A stretch of DNA of 64,000 bases from Bacillus weihaiensis. Lineage in GTDB: Bacteria; Bacillota; Bacilli; Bacillales; Bacillaceae. Both the position numbers and the translations under genes were made by a program. A model generated the notes under the pieces. That model saw only the letters and a program-made list of their open reading frames with translations, searched no databases and was not told where the DNA came from. This document shows, piece by piece, positions 47,329-59,341 of the stretch. Position 1 is the stretch's first letter, and each line of letters starts with the position of its first letter. The stretch spans positions 1,090,501 through 1,154,500 of the forward strand of contig NZ_CP016020.1 in assembly GCF_001889165.1 (NCBI RefSeq), read 5' to 3'.

Positions 47329-47926
47329 ATGTAAAACTAAAATAAAGGTACCATTCTAATGAAAAAGCTACTCTCGCTGTGCGGAAGAGAAATACCTTGT
47401 ACTTAGTAGAAACATCAGATTTTTGTGGTTTCTTAAATAGAATATCTATGCAATTCACCCTTCGTATTTCACTAAAGTCGTGACATCTTGCTTTCAGACC
47501 CACCTCTAGGGCTACATAATTCATTCACAAATCTCCCTGTATATAGTAGATTTAAACCTCCCAATCAATTTACTATTCATTCAGATGGTCATGATCGTAT
47601 GGTCATCGGAATGTTTAATACATGCTAAGATGTTCTCTCCTCCTTTCATGCTGATCATACAAAATAGATTCTGTAAATTTATGTTTATTCGTACCAATGC
47701 TCGGAGATACTAGCTATACATAACCATTTTTAAATAGAGGTTAACTTAACAAAAAAAGGTCTATTAAAAGAGCATGAAGTGCTTTTCTAATGCGATGAGA
47801 CCAGTGTTTCTAAACATCTGGCGTTTCAATCTTACATATTAGGAACAAAAAAGATGCTTGGTATAGTAGGTGAAATGGAACGAACAGCATGGCGGTACTT
47901 AAGACATCATTGTAGGAGGGACAAAA
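47329..47926. other. clpX-lonB intergenic region
   Basis: Six hundred bases without a supported gene. A 65-codon minus-strand frame at 47327-47524 lacks a ribosome site and is not convincing. The lonB promoter should lie near the right end (sigma-F in B. subtilis), but I find no clear match. Confidence 0.5.
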
Positions 47927-49603
47927 ATGAGTTGGACTAGTATAGCTCTATTTATTCAGTTGTTTTTTGGTATTATAATTGGGATGTATTTTTGGAACTT
48001 ACTGAAAAACCAAAGAACCCAAAAGGTTTCTATAGATCGTGAATCAAAAAAAGAAATGGAACAATTGCGGAAAATGAGAGCGATAAAATTAACAGAACCA
48101 TTAGCGGAAAAGGTTCGTCCGAAAAGCTTTCAAGATATTGTTGGTCAAGAGGATGGGATAAAATCATTACGTGCAGCTTTGTGTTCTGTTAATCCACAGC
48201 ATGTAATTATCTATGGACCGCCGGGTGTTGGGAAAACAGCCGCAGCTAGACTTGTCCTTGAGGAAGCTAAACGGAATAAACGTTCACCTTTTAAAGAAAA
48301 TGCAGTATTTGTAGAACTAGATGCAACAACAGCTAGATTTGATGAGCGAGGTATTGCAGACCCTTTAATTGGTTCTGTTCATGATCCGATTTATCAGGGG
48401 GCAGGTGCAATGGGGCAAGCAGGAATTCCACAACCAAAACAAGGAGCTGTTTCACATGCTCATGGTGGAGTGTTGTTTATAGATGAGATAGGAGAATTGC
48501 ATCCTATTCAAATGAATAAGCTTTTAAAGGTACTTGAAGATCGTAAAGTATTTTTAGAAAGTGCTTATTATAATGAGGAAAACACTCAAATACCTACCCA
48601 CATACATGATATTTTCAAGAATGGTTTACCTGCTGATTTTAGATTAATCGGTGCAACAACGAGAACACCGAGTGAAATTCCTCCAGCTATTCGATCTAGA
48701 TGTTTGGAAGTGTTTTTTAGAGATCTTGATCAAGATGAATTGTTCGTAGTAGCAAAAAAAGCTGCGGATAAAGTCAATATGAATGTTAGTGATGAAGGGG
48801 TGAATTTGCTTACCTCATATGTGCGTAATGGTCGAGAGGTTGTCAATCTCATGCAAATTGCAACTGGAATTGCTTTGTCTGAAGATCGACAAGATCTCAC
48901 TGTAGAGGATATAGAATGGGTGATAAATTCTAGCCAATTAACTCCTAGATATGAACGGAAAATAAATGAGAATGCCTCAATAGGTCTTGTTAATGGCTTA
49001 GCGGTACATGGACCAAATACAGGTGCATTACTTGAAATAGAGGTGACAGTGATCCCAGCTGAAAAAGATAAGGGAACAATCAATATTACCGGTATTGTTG
49101 AAGAAGAAAGTATTGGTGATCGTTCTAAGTCAATTAGAAGAAAAAGTATGGCTAAAGGGTCAATAGAGAATGTCTTAACCGTTCTTCGATCCATGGGAAT
49201 TCATGCAGGTGATTATGATATTCATGTTAATTTTCCAGGGGGAACACCGATAGATGGGCCATCCGCGGGAATTGCGATGGCAACCGGCATTTTTTCCGCC
49301 ATACATCGTATTGCCATTAGCAATAAAGTAGCGATGACTGGAGAAATTAGTATCCATGGTAATGTGAAACCAATTGGAGGAGTTATTCCAAAAATTAAAG
49401 CAGCAAAAAAAGCAGGAGCTGAAATTGTGATTATCCCTGAAGAGAATATGCAATCTATTCTCCAAGACATTGAAGGAATTACAATCATCCCTGTATCACA
49501 TTTACAAGAAGTATTTGATATAGCACTAGTAAACCCGCCAACTGAGTTAGACCGTTCAATCCTAGATGAAGACACAGATTTCCCGCAACAGGAATCTGTT
49601 TGA
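47927..49603 (+). CDS. lonB: Lon-like ATP-dependent protease LonB
   Basis: This membrane-anchored Lon-type protease acts in the forespore in B. subtilis. The 558 residues start with a membrane helix (IALFIQLFFGIIIGMYFW), then an AAA+ module (Walker A GPPGVGKT, Walker B LFIDEIGE) and a C-terminal protease domain with the Ser in DGPSAGIAMAT and a Lys in KPIGGVIPKIKAAKKAG. A GGAGGG site precedes ATG. Complete. Confidence 0.96.
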   Translation: MSWTSIALFIQLFFGIIIGMYFWNLLKNQRTQKVSIDRESKKEMEQLRKMRAIKLTEPLAEKVRPKSFQDIVGQEDGIKSLRAALCSVNPQHVIIYGPPGVGKTAAARLVLEEAKRNKRSPFKENAVFVELDATTARFDERGIADPLIGSVHDPIYQGAGAMGQAGIPQPKQGAVSHAHGGVLFIDEIGELHPIQMNKLLKVLEDRKVFLESAYYNEENTQIPTHIHDIFKNGLPADFRLIGATTRTPSEIPPAIRSRCLEVFFRDLDQDELFVVAKKAADKVNMNVSDEGVNLLTSYVRNGREVVNLMQIATGIALSEDRQDLTVEDIEWVINSSQLTPRYERKINENASIGLVNGLAVHGPNTGALLEIEVTVIPAEKDKGTINITGIVEEESIGDRSKSIRRKSMAKGSIENVLTVLRSMGIHAGDYDIHVNFPGGTPIDGPSAGIAMATGIFSAIHRIAISNKVAMTGEISIHGNVKPIGGVIPKIKAAKKAGAEIVIIPEENMQSILQDIEGITIIPVSHLQEVFDIALVNPPTELDRSILDEDTDFPQQESV

Positions 49604-50110
49604 TTCATTAAGGAGAATGAAAAAAATGGCTTAATCTAAGTCACTAAAACAAACGAAGAATAAGGCAAGATAACTCGTTCTTTTAAGATGCGACGACCAT
49701 TCTCTGTGGTGAAGTGCTGATACTTGCGCTGTGCTTCATCGATGGCTACCGGGTAATGACCAACGTAATCAAATAAAAAACGCTGTTGACTAGACAATCA
49801 ACAGCGTTTTTTATTAGAAACAAGAACGTTTGTTCATTATATTAACCGGCATCTCCTACATAATTGATTGTAGCCACTCTAAAAAAGGAAAAGCCTCATA
49901 TATTTTCTAAGTTCTCCAGGTGTTAACAGGTACCCATATTTATAAAAAGTTTGTCCCATTTATATTCTTTTCCTCATTTTCTTTTTCAAATGAGCGGATT
50001 AGGGTATACTACGTATGGGTCAAAAGTTAATGGCTACAATTAGACACCCGAAAAAGAATAGGATAGAATTGAACAATAACAATTATATACTGTCATGGAG
50101 GTGTTAGCGC
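49604..50110. other. lonB-lonA intergenic region
   Basis: A strong hairpin is at 49775-49812. On the minus strand, 49635 to about 49810 is open for roughly 50 codons and reads FDYVGHYPVAIDEAQRKYQH, then FTTENGRRILKERV. It looks protein-like, but I cannot identify it and it has no clear start; it may be a gene remnant. Confidence 0.4.
49775..49812. terminator. Bidirectional terminator after lonB
   Basis: AAAAAACGCTGTTGA / TCAACAGCGTTTTTT, a perfect 15-bp stem. Confidence 0.8.
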
Positions 50111-52435
50111 ATGGCGAAATCAACTACTCAAATTGTCCCTCTCCTACCGCTAAGAGGATTACTTGTATATCCTACAATGGTATTGCATTTGGATGTAGGA
50201 AGAGATAAATCTGTTCAGGCGTTAGAAAAAGCAATGATGGAAGATTCAATGATCTTTTTAACGACTCAAAAAGAGATTTCGATAGATGAGCCAACGAAGG
50301 AAGATATTTTTGAAATTGGAACGTTGACGAAAATAAAACAAATGTTGAAGTTACCAAATGGTACGATTCGCGTTCTTGTAGAAGGAATTGAACGTGGAGA
50401 AATTATCTATTTTGTCGAAGAAGATCCGTTTTATTCAGTCGAAATTGAGCTACATCCTGATCCAGAGGCAAAAAGTGTTGAAGAAGAAGCGTTAATGAGA
50501 ACGATGCTAGAGTATTTTGAACAATACATAAAGCTTTCTAAAAAAATATCTGCTGAAACGTATGCGACAGTTACAGATATTAATGAACCAGGAAGAATGG
50601 CAGACATTATTTCCTCGCACTTACCTTTAAAGCTAAAGGAGAAACAAGAAATACTAGAAACATTAGACGTAAAGGAAAGACTTAATAGAGTCATCTCTAT
50701 TATTCATAATGAAAAAGAAGTACTTCAGTTAGAGAAGAAAATTGGTCAGCGCGTAAAAAAATCGATGGAACGAACTCAAAAAGAATATTACCTTCGTGAG
50801 CAAATGAAAGCTATCCAAAAAGAGCTTGGTGAAAAAGAAGGGAAGCTTGGTGAGGTTTCGACTCTTACTGAAAAAATCGAAGAGGCTGGAATGCCAGATC
50901 ATATAAAAGAGCTAGCTTTAAAAGAATTGGATCGGTATGAAAAGGTACCTTCAAGTTCAGCAGAGAGTGCCGTCATTCGCAACTATATTGACTGGTTGCT
51001 TTCACTTCCTTGGACAAAGGCTACAGAAGACCGATTAGACGTTAAAGTAGCAGAAGAAATTCTTGATGAAGAGCATTACGGACTAGAAAAGGTAAAAGAA
51101 CGAGTTATAGAGTATTTGGCTGTTCAACAATTAACAAATTCCTTGAAAGGGCCTATCCTTTGCTTAGCTGGACCTCCTGGAGTCGGAAAAACGTCTTTAG
51201 CTAGGTCAATAGCAAAATCATTAAATCGTCATTTTGTAAGAATTTCATTAGGTGGGGTTCGAGATGAATCTGAAATAAGAGGCCATCGTAGGACCTATGT
51301 AGGTGCAATGCCAGGTAGAATCATTCAAGGAATGAAAAAAGCTGGTACAGTAAACCCTGTCTTTTTGCTTGATGAAATTGATAAAATGTCCAGTGATTTT
51401 AGAGGAGATCCTTCTTCTGCAATGCTAGAGGTTCTTGATCCTGAGCAAAATCATACCTTCAGTGATCATTACATCGAAGAAACCTATGATTTATCTAAAG
51501 TTATGTTTATTGCAACAGCGAATAATTTAGCGACAATACCAGGTCCACTTCGTGATCGAATGGAAATTATTAACATTGCTGGATATACCGAGTTGGAAAA
51601 AATCCACATTGCTAAAGATCATTTATTACCACGTCAATTAAAAGAGCATGGTCTTAAAAAATCTCACTTGCAAATTCGTGAAGATGCCATTCAAAGCATC
51701 ATACGTTACTTTACAAGAGAAGCTGGTGTTCGTGGACTAGAACGTCAATTAGCAGCGGTATGTCGAAAAGCTGCTAAATTGATTGTAAAGCAAGAGAGAA
51801 AGAAAATCGTCATTACCGACAAAAATATCGAGGACTTTTTAGGGAAGAAGAGATTTCGATATGGTCAAGCTGAACTGGAAGACCAAGTTGGTGTAGCGAC
51901 AGGATTAGCTTATACAACTGTTGGTGGAGACACTTTATCCATTGAAGTCTCAGTAACTCCAGGTAAAGGGAAGTTGCTTCTAACAGGTAAGCTTGGAGAT
52001 GTTATGAAGGAATCTGCCCAGGCTGCATTCAGTTATATTCGCTCAAGAGCTAATGAATTGAACATTGATAGTGCTTTCCATGAGAAGAATGATATTCATG
52101 TCCATGTTCCAGAAGGGGCTGTTCCTAAGGATGGGCCTTCAGCTGGGATTACAATGGCGACAGCCTTAATATCTGCCTTAACAGGTCGTGCTGTTAGGAA
52201 AGAAGTTGGAATGACAGGGGAAATAACCCTACGTGGTAGAGTGCTACCAATTGGGGGATTAAAAGAGAAAACATTGAGTGCGCATAGAGCAGGGTTAACA
52301 AAGATTATTGCACCTAAGGATAATGAGAAAGATTTAGATGATATTCCTGAAAGTGTTCGAAATGAGTTGACCTTTGTTCTTGTATCTCATTTAGATGAAG
52401 TACTAAAACATGCATTAACAGAGGAGAAAGAATGA
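50111..52435 (+). CDS. lonA: ATP-dependent protease La (LonA)
   Basis: A cytoplasmic Lon protease that removes damaged and regulatory proteins. The 774 residues have the Lon N-domain ([19 protein letters not shown]), a coiled linker, AAA+ module ([13 protein letters not shown] near 355, [10 protein letters not shown]) and a Ser-Lys protease domain ([25 protein letters not shown]). A GGAGG site precedes it. It overlaps ysxC by four bases. Confidence 0.98.
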   Translation: MAKSTTQIVPLLPLRGLLVYPTMVLHLDVGRDKSVQALEKAMMEDSMIFLTTQKEISIDEPTKEDIFEIGTLTKIKQMLKLPNGTIRVLVEGIERGEIIYFVEEDPFYSVEIELHPDPEAKSVEEEALMRTMLEYFEQYIKLSKKISAETYATVTDINEPGRMADIISSHLPLKLKEKQEILETLDVKERLNRVISIIHNEKEVLQLEKKIGQRVKKSMERTQKEYYLREQMKAIQKELGEKEGKLGEVSTLTEKIEEAGMPDHIKELALKELDRYEKVPSSSAESAVIRNYIDWLLSLPWTKATEDRLDVKVAEEILDEEHYGLEKVKERVIEYLAVQQLTNSLKGPILCLAGPPGVGKTSLARSIAKSLNRHFVRISLGGVRDESEIRGHRRTYVGAMPGRIIQGMKKAGTVNPVFLLDEIDKMSSDFRGDPSSAMLEVLDPEQNHTFSDHYIEETYDLSKVMFIATANNLATIPGPLRDRMEIINIAGYTELEKIHIAKDHLLPRQLKEHGLKKSHLQIREDAIQSIIRYFTREAGVRGLERQLAAVCRKAAKLIVKQERKKIVITDKNIEDFLGKKRFRYGQAELEDQVGVATGLAYTTVGGDTLSIEVSVTPGKGKLLLTGKLGDVMKESAQAAFSYIRSRANELNIDSAFHEKNDIHVHVPEGAVPKDGPSAGITMATALISALTGRAVRKEVGMTGEITLRGRVLPIGGLKEKTLSAHRAGLTKIIAPKDNEKDLDDIPESVRNELTFVLVSHLDEVLKHALTEEKE

Positions 52436-53016
52436 AAGTTACTAGCTCAGAAATCGTAATAAGTGCCGTAAAGCCAGCCCAATATCCTGAAGGGAACTTA
52501 CCTGAAATCGCATTAGCTGGTAGATCCAATGTGGGGAAGTCATCATTTATTAATAAAATGTTAGCAAGAAAGGCTCTTGCAAGAATTTCCTCTAAGCCAG
52601 GTAAAACGCAAACCTTAAACTTTTATATCATCAATGAAGTTTTACATTTTGTTGATGTACCTGGATATGGGTATGCCAAGGTAAGTAAGTCAGAACGAGA
52701 AGCTTGGGGGAAAATGATTGAGACCTATATTACATCAAGAGAACAATTGCGTGCAGTTGTATTATTAATTGATGTAAGACATCCGCCTACAAGTGATGAC
52801 GTCTTAATGTATGAATTCCTAAAGCATTATGATATCCCTGCAATCATTGTGGCCACAAAAGCAGATAAGATTCCAAAATCAAAGTGGCAGAAGCATACAA
52901 AAGTAATTAAAGAGAAATTAAACATGGACAAAAATGATTCCTTTGTTTTATTTTCATCTGAAACAGGACAAGGAAAAAGCGAAGCATGGAAAATCATTGA
53001 GGACTATACTTCATAA
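52432..53016 (+). CDS. ysxC: Ribosome biogenesis GTPase YsxC (EngB)
   Basis: An essential GTPase for assembly of the 50S subunit. The 194 residues contain G1 [10 protein letters not shown]2-region [11 protein letters not shown]3 DVPGYG, G4 ATKADK and G5-region FSSETGQG. It is translationally coupled to lonA through ATGA. Confidence 0.97.
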   Translation: MKVTSSEIVISAVKPAQYPEGNLPEIALAGRSNVGKSSFINKMLARKALARISSKPGKTQTLNFYIINEVLHFVDVPGYGYAKVSKSEREAWGKMIETYITSREQLRAVVLLIDVRHPPTSDDVLMYEFLKHYDIPAIIVATKADKIPKSKWQKHTKVIKEKLNMDKNDSFVLFSSETGQGKSEAWKIIEDYTS

Positions 53017-53021
53017 AAAAA

Positions 53022-53069
53022 GTGGCTGACCTAAAAGTCTAGATTTTAGACCTTGGGTTAGCCTTTTTC
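53022..53069 (+). terminator. lonA-ysxC terminator
   Basis: GGCTGACCTAAAAGTCT pairs with AGACCTTGGGTTAGCC and TTTTTC follows. Confidence 0.75.
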
Positions 53070-53178
53070 ATTGCACGGAATCCAATAAGAAACGATTGAA
53101 TGAGGATTTCTTTGCGTTGCGTACCTGTAAAAAATAAGAAAGAGTGCTCAAGAGGTCGTTATTTAACAACCAATTGAG

Positions 53179-53670
53179 TCACCCTCTTTTTCTTGTTCTA
53201 TATAAGAGAAAGCCACCTACTAAAAGAAATAGAAAAGGCCAATATGTTTCAAGTAAAGTTACTCCAGCCTGTATGAAGGATAAGGAATCAATAATTCTTT
53301 GTAGAAAATGTAAAATGAGTGCAAGTAGGAAAAGAATGACACCTTGAGATGCTCCATTTTTTGTTTTTAAAGAAGTCAATAGGAAGCTAACAGCAAGGAT
53401 GAATAAAAAAGCCGGTGCATGGTCAGGCCAAGTATTTAATCGTCCGTGATAAATAAAGTGAATACCGAGACCGACTAAAGTTATACCTGGAAGAATCGCT
53501 GTATTGTCCTTCTCAAAATGGCCACTTATTAAAAAAGCGAAGCCCAACAGAATAAGGAGAAATTGCCAACTTGATTGATGCTCAAATAAATAAATTTCAA
53601 ATTTTTGCAAAGAATAATAAAGACCGATACCAAAAATGACGATTGCTGGGAAAAGGGATATTTTTTTCAT
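53179..53670 (-). CDS. ysxD: YsxD-like membrane protein
   Basis: The 163 residues have about six hydrophobic spans with short loops, resembling LiaI/LiaF-type membrane domains. On the minus strand GAGGTGA precedes ATG 53670 by four bases. Its place between ysxC and hemA is that of B. subtilis ysxD. Function is unknown. Confidence 0.8.
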   Translation of the reverse strand: MKKISLFPAIVIFGIGLYYSLQKFEIYLFEHQSSWQFLLILLGFAFLISGHFEKDNTAILPGITLVGLGIHFIYHGRLNTWPDHAPAFLFILAVSFLLTSLKTKNGASQGVILFLLALILHFLQRIIDSLSFIQAGVTLLETYWPFLFLLVGGFLLYRTRKRG

Positions 53671-54192
53671 GAATTCACCTCTAATAGTTAAATATATGGG
53701 TATATAGGTATATAAGAAGGCTCTTTTCTAAAAGCTTGTTGTTTTTACTGTTCTTACGAATATACGGTGATTAAAAGAAAGGGGCTGCCTATTTTTACTT
53801 CTAACCGTTAGTGAAGATCGACAATAATGTTTCTTACTAGAAGCAACAAATTTTTTCGAAAATAGCCTTGGTTTCTAATTAAATCGTTCAAGGAATGAAA
53901 ACGTAGCCATACTTTATGTAAATATGTTATTATTTACTAGGTGAACAAGTCCATTAACTTGATTATTAGGTCTTTTTTTGTTATTGTACTCAAAGAGAGT
54001 ATGAAGAAAATTGTCTGATTATGTAGATCGTTTTACAGAAGAAAAATATGATAAATGACTACTTTTTTACCTATCTAAACATAGTTTATCATATCATATA
54101 GTTTCAAACAGTGTTCACATTATTTAGGAAGAACGTGTTTAAGATCATGTTATACTATAGTAACAATCCTGGATTTGGGGGTGCAAAGGGTA
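53671..54192. other. ysxD-hemA divergent intergenic region
   Basis: It is AT-rich, with a perfect 7-bp inverted pair GTAAATA / TATTTAC (53918-53937), a weak hairpin with T run near 53950-53982, and an extended -10 for hemA at 54148. No gene. A PerR box, known for hemA in B. subtilis, is not evident. Confidence 0.5.
54148..54156 (+). promoter_or_regulatory. Extended -10 promoter element of the hem operon
   Basis: TGTTATACT (TG-N-TATACT), about 37 bases before the hemA start, with no strong -35. Confidence 0.5.
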
Positions 54193-55548
54193 ATGCATAT
54201 TCTAGTTGTCGGATTAAATTATAAAACTGCCCCTGTTGAAATTCGTGAGAAGCTCTCATTTCAGCCTAATGAGCTAGCAGACGCGATGAAACAGCTAAAA
54301 AAACAAAAAAGCATTCTAGAGAATGTGATTGTTTCTACATGTAATCGTACTGAGCTTTATGCAGTTGTCGATCAATTGCATACTGGTCGTTATTATATAA
54401 AGGCATTTTTAGCAAATTGGTTCGGATTAGAGAAAGAGGAGATTTCTCCGTATTTAACGATTTATGAAGCGGATGGAGCAATTGAACACCTATGTAAGGT
54501 TGCATGTGGGCTTGATTCTATGATCTTGGGTGAGACTCAAATCTTAGGACAGGTTCGTTCTAGCTTTTTATTAGCTCAAGAAAATCAAACGATCGGTACT
54601 ATTTTCAACCAGCTGTTTAAACAGGTGGTCACTTTAGCGAAACGCTCACATTCTGAGACAGATATTGGATCGAATGCTGTTTCAGTTAGTTATGCTGCGG
54701 TCGAATTAGCTAAAAAGATCTTTGGTGATTTACGTTCGAAGCATGTATTGATCTTAGGTGCAGGTAAAATGGGAGAGCTAGCTGTTCAAAACCTACATGG
54801 GAATGGAGTAGGGAAAGTAACGGTCATGAATCGAACAGTAGAGAAAGCAGAGCAACTAGCAAATCGCTTTGATGGGCATGCAAAAGGAATGAATGAACTC
54901 CAATGTGGTCTTGTGGAGGCAGATATCTTAATTAGTTCAACAGGTGCTAAGGATTTTGTTGTCACAAAAGAATTGATGTCACATGTTGAAAAAATGAGAA
55001 AGGGTCGTCCACTTTTTATGGTCGATATAGCTGTACCACGCGATCTAGATCCAAAGTTATCTGAGCTTGAAAGTGTATTTTTGTACGATATCGATGATCT
55101 ACAAGGAATTGTCGAATCAAACTTAAACGAGCGTAAAGTAGCAGCTCAACGAATCGAACTGATGATTGAAGCGGAGATTGTTCAATTTAAGCAATGGGTG
55201 AATACACTTGGTGTAGTTCCTGTTATTTCTGCTTTACGTCAAAAGGCATTGAATATTCAAGCGGAAACAATGGAAAGCATTGAACGAAAAATGCCTAATT
55301 TAACTGATCGCGAAAGAAAAGTTCTTAGTAAGCATACAAAAAGCATTATTAATCAATTGCTAAAAGATCCGATTGTTAAAGCAAAGGAGCTATCTGCTGA
55401 ACCAAATGCTCAAGAGTCTTTACAGTTGTTTATGAAAATATTCAATATTGAAGATGATGTAAATGAGCAGGTAGAAAGAGAAGGCTTGCATAATCCTTCT
55501 CCTAAAAATGAGCAGGTGTTCAATTATCGTGCTTCACTTCAATCGTAA
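54193..55548 (+). CDS. hemA: Glutamyl-tRNA reductase
   Basis: The first step of haem synthesis by the C5 route: it reduces glutamyl-tRNA to glutamate-1-semialdehyde with NADPH. The 451 residues show [17 protein letters not shown], catalytic Cys50 in [10 protein letters not shown], the Rossmann GAGKMGELA and the C-terminal dimerisation helix. ATG 54193 is chosen over an in-frame start at 54175 because the alignment to other HemA proteins starts at [10 protein letters not shown]. Confidence 0.97.
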   Translation: MHILVVGLNYKTAPVEIREKLSFQPNELADAMKQLKKQKSILENVIVSTCNRTELYAVVDQLHTGRYYIKAFLANWFGLEKEEISPYLTIYEADGAIEHLCKVACGLDSMILGETQILGQVRSSFLLAQENQTIGTIFNQLFKQVVTLAKRSHSETDIGSNAVSVSYAAVELAKKIFGDLRSKHVLILGAGKMGELAVQNLHGNGVGKVTVMNRTVEKAEQLANRFDGHAKGMNELQCGLVEADILISSTGAKDFVVTKELMSHVEKMRKGRPLFMVDIAVPRDLDPKLSELESVFLYDIDDLQGIVESNLNERKVAAQRIELMIEAEIVQFKQWVNTLGVVPVISALRQKALNIQAETMESIERKMPNLTDRERKVLSKHTKSIINQLLKDPIVKAKELSAEPNAQESLQLFMKIFNIEDDVNEQVEREGLHNPSPKNEQVFNYRASLQS

Positions 55549-55566
55549 GTGAAAGGACTTTTCGCT

Positions 55567-56397
55567 ATGGAGATGAGCTTAACTAGATTAAATGAAATAA
55601 CAATTATTCTTTACGCATTATGTGTACTTTTATATTTTATAGACTTTTTAAATAATAACCGGAAGGCGAAACGAGCTGCCTTCTGGTTGCTTTCTATTGT
55701 TTGGTTTTTACAAACAATTTTTTTATTTGCACGTATGTTTGAAACAGGTAGATTCCCAGTTCTTAACGTGTTTGAAGGATTGTATTTCTATACGTGGGTC
55801 TTGGTAACACTCTCACTTGTATTAAACAAATTTATTAAAGCAGAATTTATTATCTTTTTTACTAATGTAATAGGCTTTATTATGATGGCTTTGCATACGT
55901 TTGCGCCAGCTCAATATGAATCTGCTGCTGTTTCAACTCAGCTTGTATCAGAATTATTGTTTATCCATATTACGATGGCGATTCTTTCATATGGAGCGTT
56001 CTCACTATCATTTGTTTTCTCAATTTTATACACCATACAATATAATTTGTTAAAAAAGAAAAAATGGGGAAAGCGTCTCCTACGTTTAGAGGATTTATCT
56101 AAACTTGATCATATGTCGTATGTATTAAATGTGATTGGTGTACCAATGCTGTTATTAAGTCTTATATTAGGTATCATTTGGGCCTATATTAAATTGGAAA
56201 ACTTCCATTGGTATGATGCGAAGGTGCTCGGTTCATTTACCGTATTACTTACATATAGCGTCTATTTATATGTGAGAATTGTCAAGGAATTACAAGGAAA
56301 GTCTGTGGCATTTATAAATCTAGCCGCGTTTTTAATTTTGTTAATAAATTTTTTCTTATTTGGTAGTTTATCAAGATTTCATTTTTGGGATTCTTAA
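55567..56397 (+). CDS. hemX: HemX membrane protein (CcsA-like)
   Basis: A 276-residue integral membrane protein with eight or so spans, of the cytochrome c assembly (CcsA/ResC) superfamily. In B. subtilis it lowers the cellular amount of HemA. ATG 55567 has an AAAGGA site nine bases upstream; the GTG at 55549, directly after the hemA stop, lacks one. Second gene of the operon. Confidence 0.92.
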   Translation: MEMSLTRLNEITIILYALCVLLYFIDFLNNNRKAKRAAFWLLSIVWFLQTIFLFARMFETGRFPVLNVFEGLYFYTWVLVTLSLVLNKFIKAEFIIFFTNVIGFIMMALHTFAPAQYESAAVSTQLVSELLFIHITMAILSYGAFSLSFVFSILYTIQYNLLKKKKWGKRLLRLEDLSKLDHMSYVLNVIGVPMLLLSLILGIIWAYIKLENFHWYDAKVLGSFTVLLTYSVYLYVRIVKELQGKSVAFINLAAFLILLINFFLFGSLSRFHFWDS

Positions 56398-56424
56398 TTT
56401 GGCATAGAGATGTAGGAGGAAATT

Positions 56425-57360
56425 ATGAGAAAGATTGTAATAGGGTCAAGAAGAAGTAAGCTCGCCTTAACACAGACGAACTGGGTTATTAATCAATTAA
56501 AATCGTTCGGTTTACCTTTTGAATTCGAAGTAAAGGAAATTGTTACGAAGGGCGATCGTATATTAGATGTAACCTTATCAAAAGTGGGTGGCAAGGGACT
56601 TTTTGTTAAAGAAATTGAGCAGGCGATGATTGATGGAGACATCGATATGGCTGTTCATAGCATGAAGGATATGCCGGGGATTTTACCGGAAGGATTAACG
56701 ATTGGGTGTATCCCAGATCGGGAAGATTATCGAGATGTCCTTATCTCAAAAGACCATAAAAAATTATCTGAACTACCAGCTGGAGCAGTTGTTGGCACAA
56801 GTAGTTTAAGAAGAAGTGCACAGCTGTTAATGGAACGACCAGATTTAGACATTAAATGGATTAGAGGAAATATTGATACACGCCTTGATAAATTGAAAAC
56901 AGAAGATTATGATGCCATTATTTTAGCAGCAGCTGGTTTATCACGAATGGGCTGGAGTAAAGAGATTATTACCGAATTTTTGGAACCAGAAACATGCTTA
57001 CCGGCTGTTGGTCAAGGAGCACTTGCTATAGAATGTCGTGAGGATGATAAAGAGTTATTAGAGCTGCTTGCGAACTTAACAGATCAGAAAACGAAGTTAG
57101 CCGTAACCGCTGAAAGAACATTCCTTACAAAAATGGAGGGTGGCTGCCAGGTTCCTATCGCTGGGTTTGCTACTGTAACGGATGATATGCACATTTCATT
57201 CACAGGGTTAATTGCTTCGCCAGACGGGAAAGAGGTTTATAAGCAGAATGTAAGTGGGGAAGATCCTGTAGCATTAGGAAGTGAAGTAGCCCAAACGTTA
57301 ACTAGTCAAGGAGCCAAGGCTTTAATTGACAGAGTAAAAGAGGAGCTAGACCATTCATGA
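56425..57360 (+). CDS. hemC: Porphobilinogen deaminase (hydroxymethylbilane synthase)
   Basis: It polymerises four porphobilinogens into hydroxymethylbilane. The 311 residues show [42 protein letters not shown] and the dipyrromethane-cofactor cysteine in [10 protein letters not shown]. It overlaps hemD by four bases. Confidence 0.98.
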   Translation: MRKIVIGSRRSKLALTQTNWVINQLKSFGLPFEFEVKEIVTKGDRILDVTLSKVGGKGLFVKEIEQAMIDGDIDMAVHSMKDMPGILPEGLTIGCIPDREDYRDVLISKDHKKLSELPAGAVVGTSSLRRSAQLLMERPDLDIKWIRGNIDTRLDKLKTEDYDAIILAAAGLSRMGWSKEIITEFLEPETCLPAVGQGALAIECREDDKELLELLANLTDQKTKLAVTAERTFLTKMEGGCQVPIAGFATVTDDMHISFTGLIASPDGKEVYKQNVSGEDPVALGSEVAQTLTSQGAKALIDRVKEELDHS

Positions 57361-58154
57361 AACAGAATAGTCCTTTACAGGGGAAACGAGTATTAATTAC
57401 ACGTGCTAAACCTCAAGTAGAAGGATTTATTCGGAAAATAGAAGAAGTAGGTGGAGTTGCAGTCTCAGCTCCTCTTCTTCAAATTCAACCCTATGATGAA
57501 AATAAAGAAGAGATCAAGCAAACGTTAGATCAGCTTTCCAACTATGATTGCATAGTATTTACAAGTGCGAATGGTGTAAAGTTTTTTAAGGCTTACATAG
57601 ATCACTATCACATGTCATATGACAGTCTTAGTCATATGGTTGCTGCATCAGTCGGAAGAAAAACAACAGAGCAAATGAAACAGCTGAATTTGGATGTCTC
57701 CATCGTCCCTGAGGAGTTTGTCGCAGAGAAATTAGCCGAAAAGATAGCGGGAGCTCTTCCTGAAAAGAGTACCGTATTAGTAGTCAGAGGAAACTTGGCA
57801 AGAGATGTCCTTGTGACGGAATTAACGGCAAAAGGATTTCATGTGACTGATTTGGTTGTTTATAAAACAACGCATGATATGGAGGAAGCCAAGAAGATAG
57901 AGACCTACCTTTTACATGATGAGCTAGATTATATTACGTTTACAAGCTCGTCAACAGTTGATAGCTTTATGAAGGTTTTAAATCAAGAGCATTTACATAA
58001 GCACTTAGAGAAGATCACGTTTATTTGTATAGGACCTATAACAAAGCAAACGTTAGAGGAATATGGCTTTACTGGCTTCATGCCAATATCTTACACAATT
58101 GATGATATGGTCAAACTCATGATTAATCTTGAGCAAAATAGAGGAGGATGTTAA
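57357..58154 (+). CDS. hemD: Uroporphyrinogen-III synthase
   Basis: It closes hydroxymethylbilane with inversion of ring D. The family is poorly conserved, but the 265 residues show the bilobal pattern: [12 protein letters not shown] at the N-terminus, [10 protein letters not shown], and late [11 protein letters not shown] and [14 protein letters not shown]. It lies between hemC and hemB with direct contact on both sides. Confidence 0.95.
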   Translation: MKQNSPLQGKRVLITRAKPQVEGFIRKIEEVGGVAVSAPLLQIQPYDENKEEIKQTLDQLSNYDCIVFTSANGVKFFKAYIDHYHMSYDSLSHMVAASVGRKTTEQMKQLNLDVSIVPEEFVAEKLAEKIAGALPEKSTVLVVRGNLARDVLVTELTAKGFHVTDLVVYKTTHDMEEAKKIETYLLHDELDYITFTSSSTVDSFMKVLNQEHLHKHLEKITFICIGPITKQTLEEYGFTGFMPISYTIDDMVKLMINLEQNRGGC

Positions 58155-59138
58155 ATGGATATCCAGTTTGCAAGACACCGTCGTTTACGTAATACAACGA
58201 ATTTACGAGCTTTAGTAAGAGAAACGCATTTAAGAGCTGAAGACTTTATTTACCCTCTTTTCGTAGTAGAAGGAAAAAATAAAAGAAATGAAGTTCCATC
58301 AATGCCAGGTGTGTATCATATTTCACTAGACTTATTACAAGAAGAGATAGAAGAGATTGTATCACTTGGAATAAAATCAATTATCTTGTTCGGTGTTCCT
58401 GACCATAAAGACGAGGTAGGTTCTGAAGCATATAACGAAGAAGGGATTGTCCAAAGAGCTACACGTTTGGTTAAAGAGGCGTTTCCGGATTTAGTAGTTG
58501 TTGCAGATACATGCTTATGCCAATATACAGATCACGGACATTGTGGAATTGTTGAATATGGAAGTATTTTGAACGATCCTACGTTAGATTTATTAGCAAA
58601 AACAGCTGTTAGTCAGGCGAAAGCAGGTGCTGATATTATAGCACCTTCAAATATGATGGATGGGTTTGTTGCTGCCATTCGTCATGGATTAGACGAAGCA
58701 GGCTATGGTCATATTCCAATTATGTCGTATGCGGTAAAATATGCGAGTGCCTTTTATGGTCCATTCCGAGACGCTGCTCATAGTACACCTCAATTTGGTG
58801 ATCGAAAAACTTACCAAATGGACCCTGCTAATCGCGATGAAGCATTAAGAGAGGCCCAGTCTGATCTTGAGGAAGGAGCAGACTTCTTAATTGTAAAACC
58901 AGCACTTGCTTATTTAGATATCATTAGAGATGTGAAGAATAACTTTAATATACCTGTTGTTGCTTATAATGTAAGTGGAGAGTACTCAATGATTAAAGCA
59001 GCAGCTCAAAACGGTTGGGTTGATGAAAAGGCGCTTGTTATGGAAATGTTGATTGGAATGAAGCGTGCAGGTGTCGATTTAATGATCACTTATTTTGCTA
59101 AAGATGTAGCACGTTGGTTGAAAGAAGAAGCGAAATAA
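58155..59138 (+). CDS. hemB: Delta-aminolevulinic acid dehydratase (porphobilinogen synthase)
   Basis: It joins two ALA molecules into porphobilinogen. The 327 residues include the zinc-binding cysteines [14 protein letters not shown] and the two active-site lysines in [15 protein letters not shown] and [12 protein letters not shown]. The ATG follows the hemD stop immediately, with AGGAGG in the end of hemD. Confidence 0.98.
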   Translation: MDIQFARHRRLRNTTNLRALVRETHLRAEDFIYPLFVVEGKNKRNEVPSMPGVYHISLDLLQEEIEEIVSLGIKSIILFGVPDHKDEVGSEAYNEEGIVQRATRLVKEAFPDLVVVADTCLCQYTDHGHCGIVEYGSILNDPTLDLLAKTAVSQAKAGADIIAPSNMMDGFVAAIRHGLDEAGYGHIPIMSYAVKYASAFYGPFRDAAHSTPQFGDRKTYQMDPANRDEALREAQSDLEEGADFLIVKPALAYLDIIRDVKNNFNIPVVAYNVSGEYSMIKAAAQNGWVDEKALVMEMLIGMKRAGVDLMITYFAKDVARWLKEEAK

Positions 59139-59341
59139 TTCATTTATTTTTTTTGTGTGTAGGGAGTAGAAACTAGTTTTTTTAGTAGCTCTTTTCTACC
59201 TTCTCCATTATTCGGATGAAAAATCAACTCTCACTTTTTAGAGAACCATATATTTGTACCCAAGATCTTTAAAATAAAAATGGCTATTAAAAATCAAATG
59301 ATACAAGCTTCTACTATTGAACTCCAGGAAGGGGAATGAAC

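Noticed and set aside
47327-47524. 65-codon minus-strand ORF after clpX
   Set aside because: No ribosome site, overlaps the clpX terminator and shows no recognisable protein features.
48730-49608. Three long minus-strand frames (96-154 codons) opposite lonB
   Set aside because: They are antisense shadows of a well-conserved protease gene.
53144-53347. 67-codon plus-strand frame opposite ysxD
   Set aside because: The minus-strand membrane protein has the correct ribosome site and synteny; this is its shadow.
53918-53937. GTAAATA / TATTTAC as a PerR or Fur box controlling hemA
   Set aside because: It does not match the TTATAATNATTATAA or GATAATGATTATC consensus and lies more than 200 bases from the hemA promoter element.
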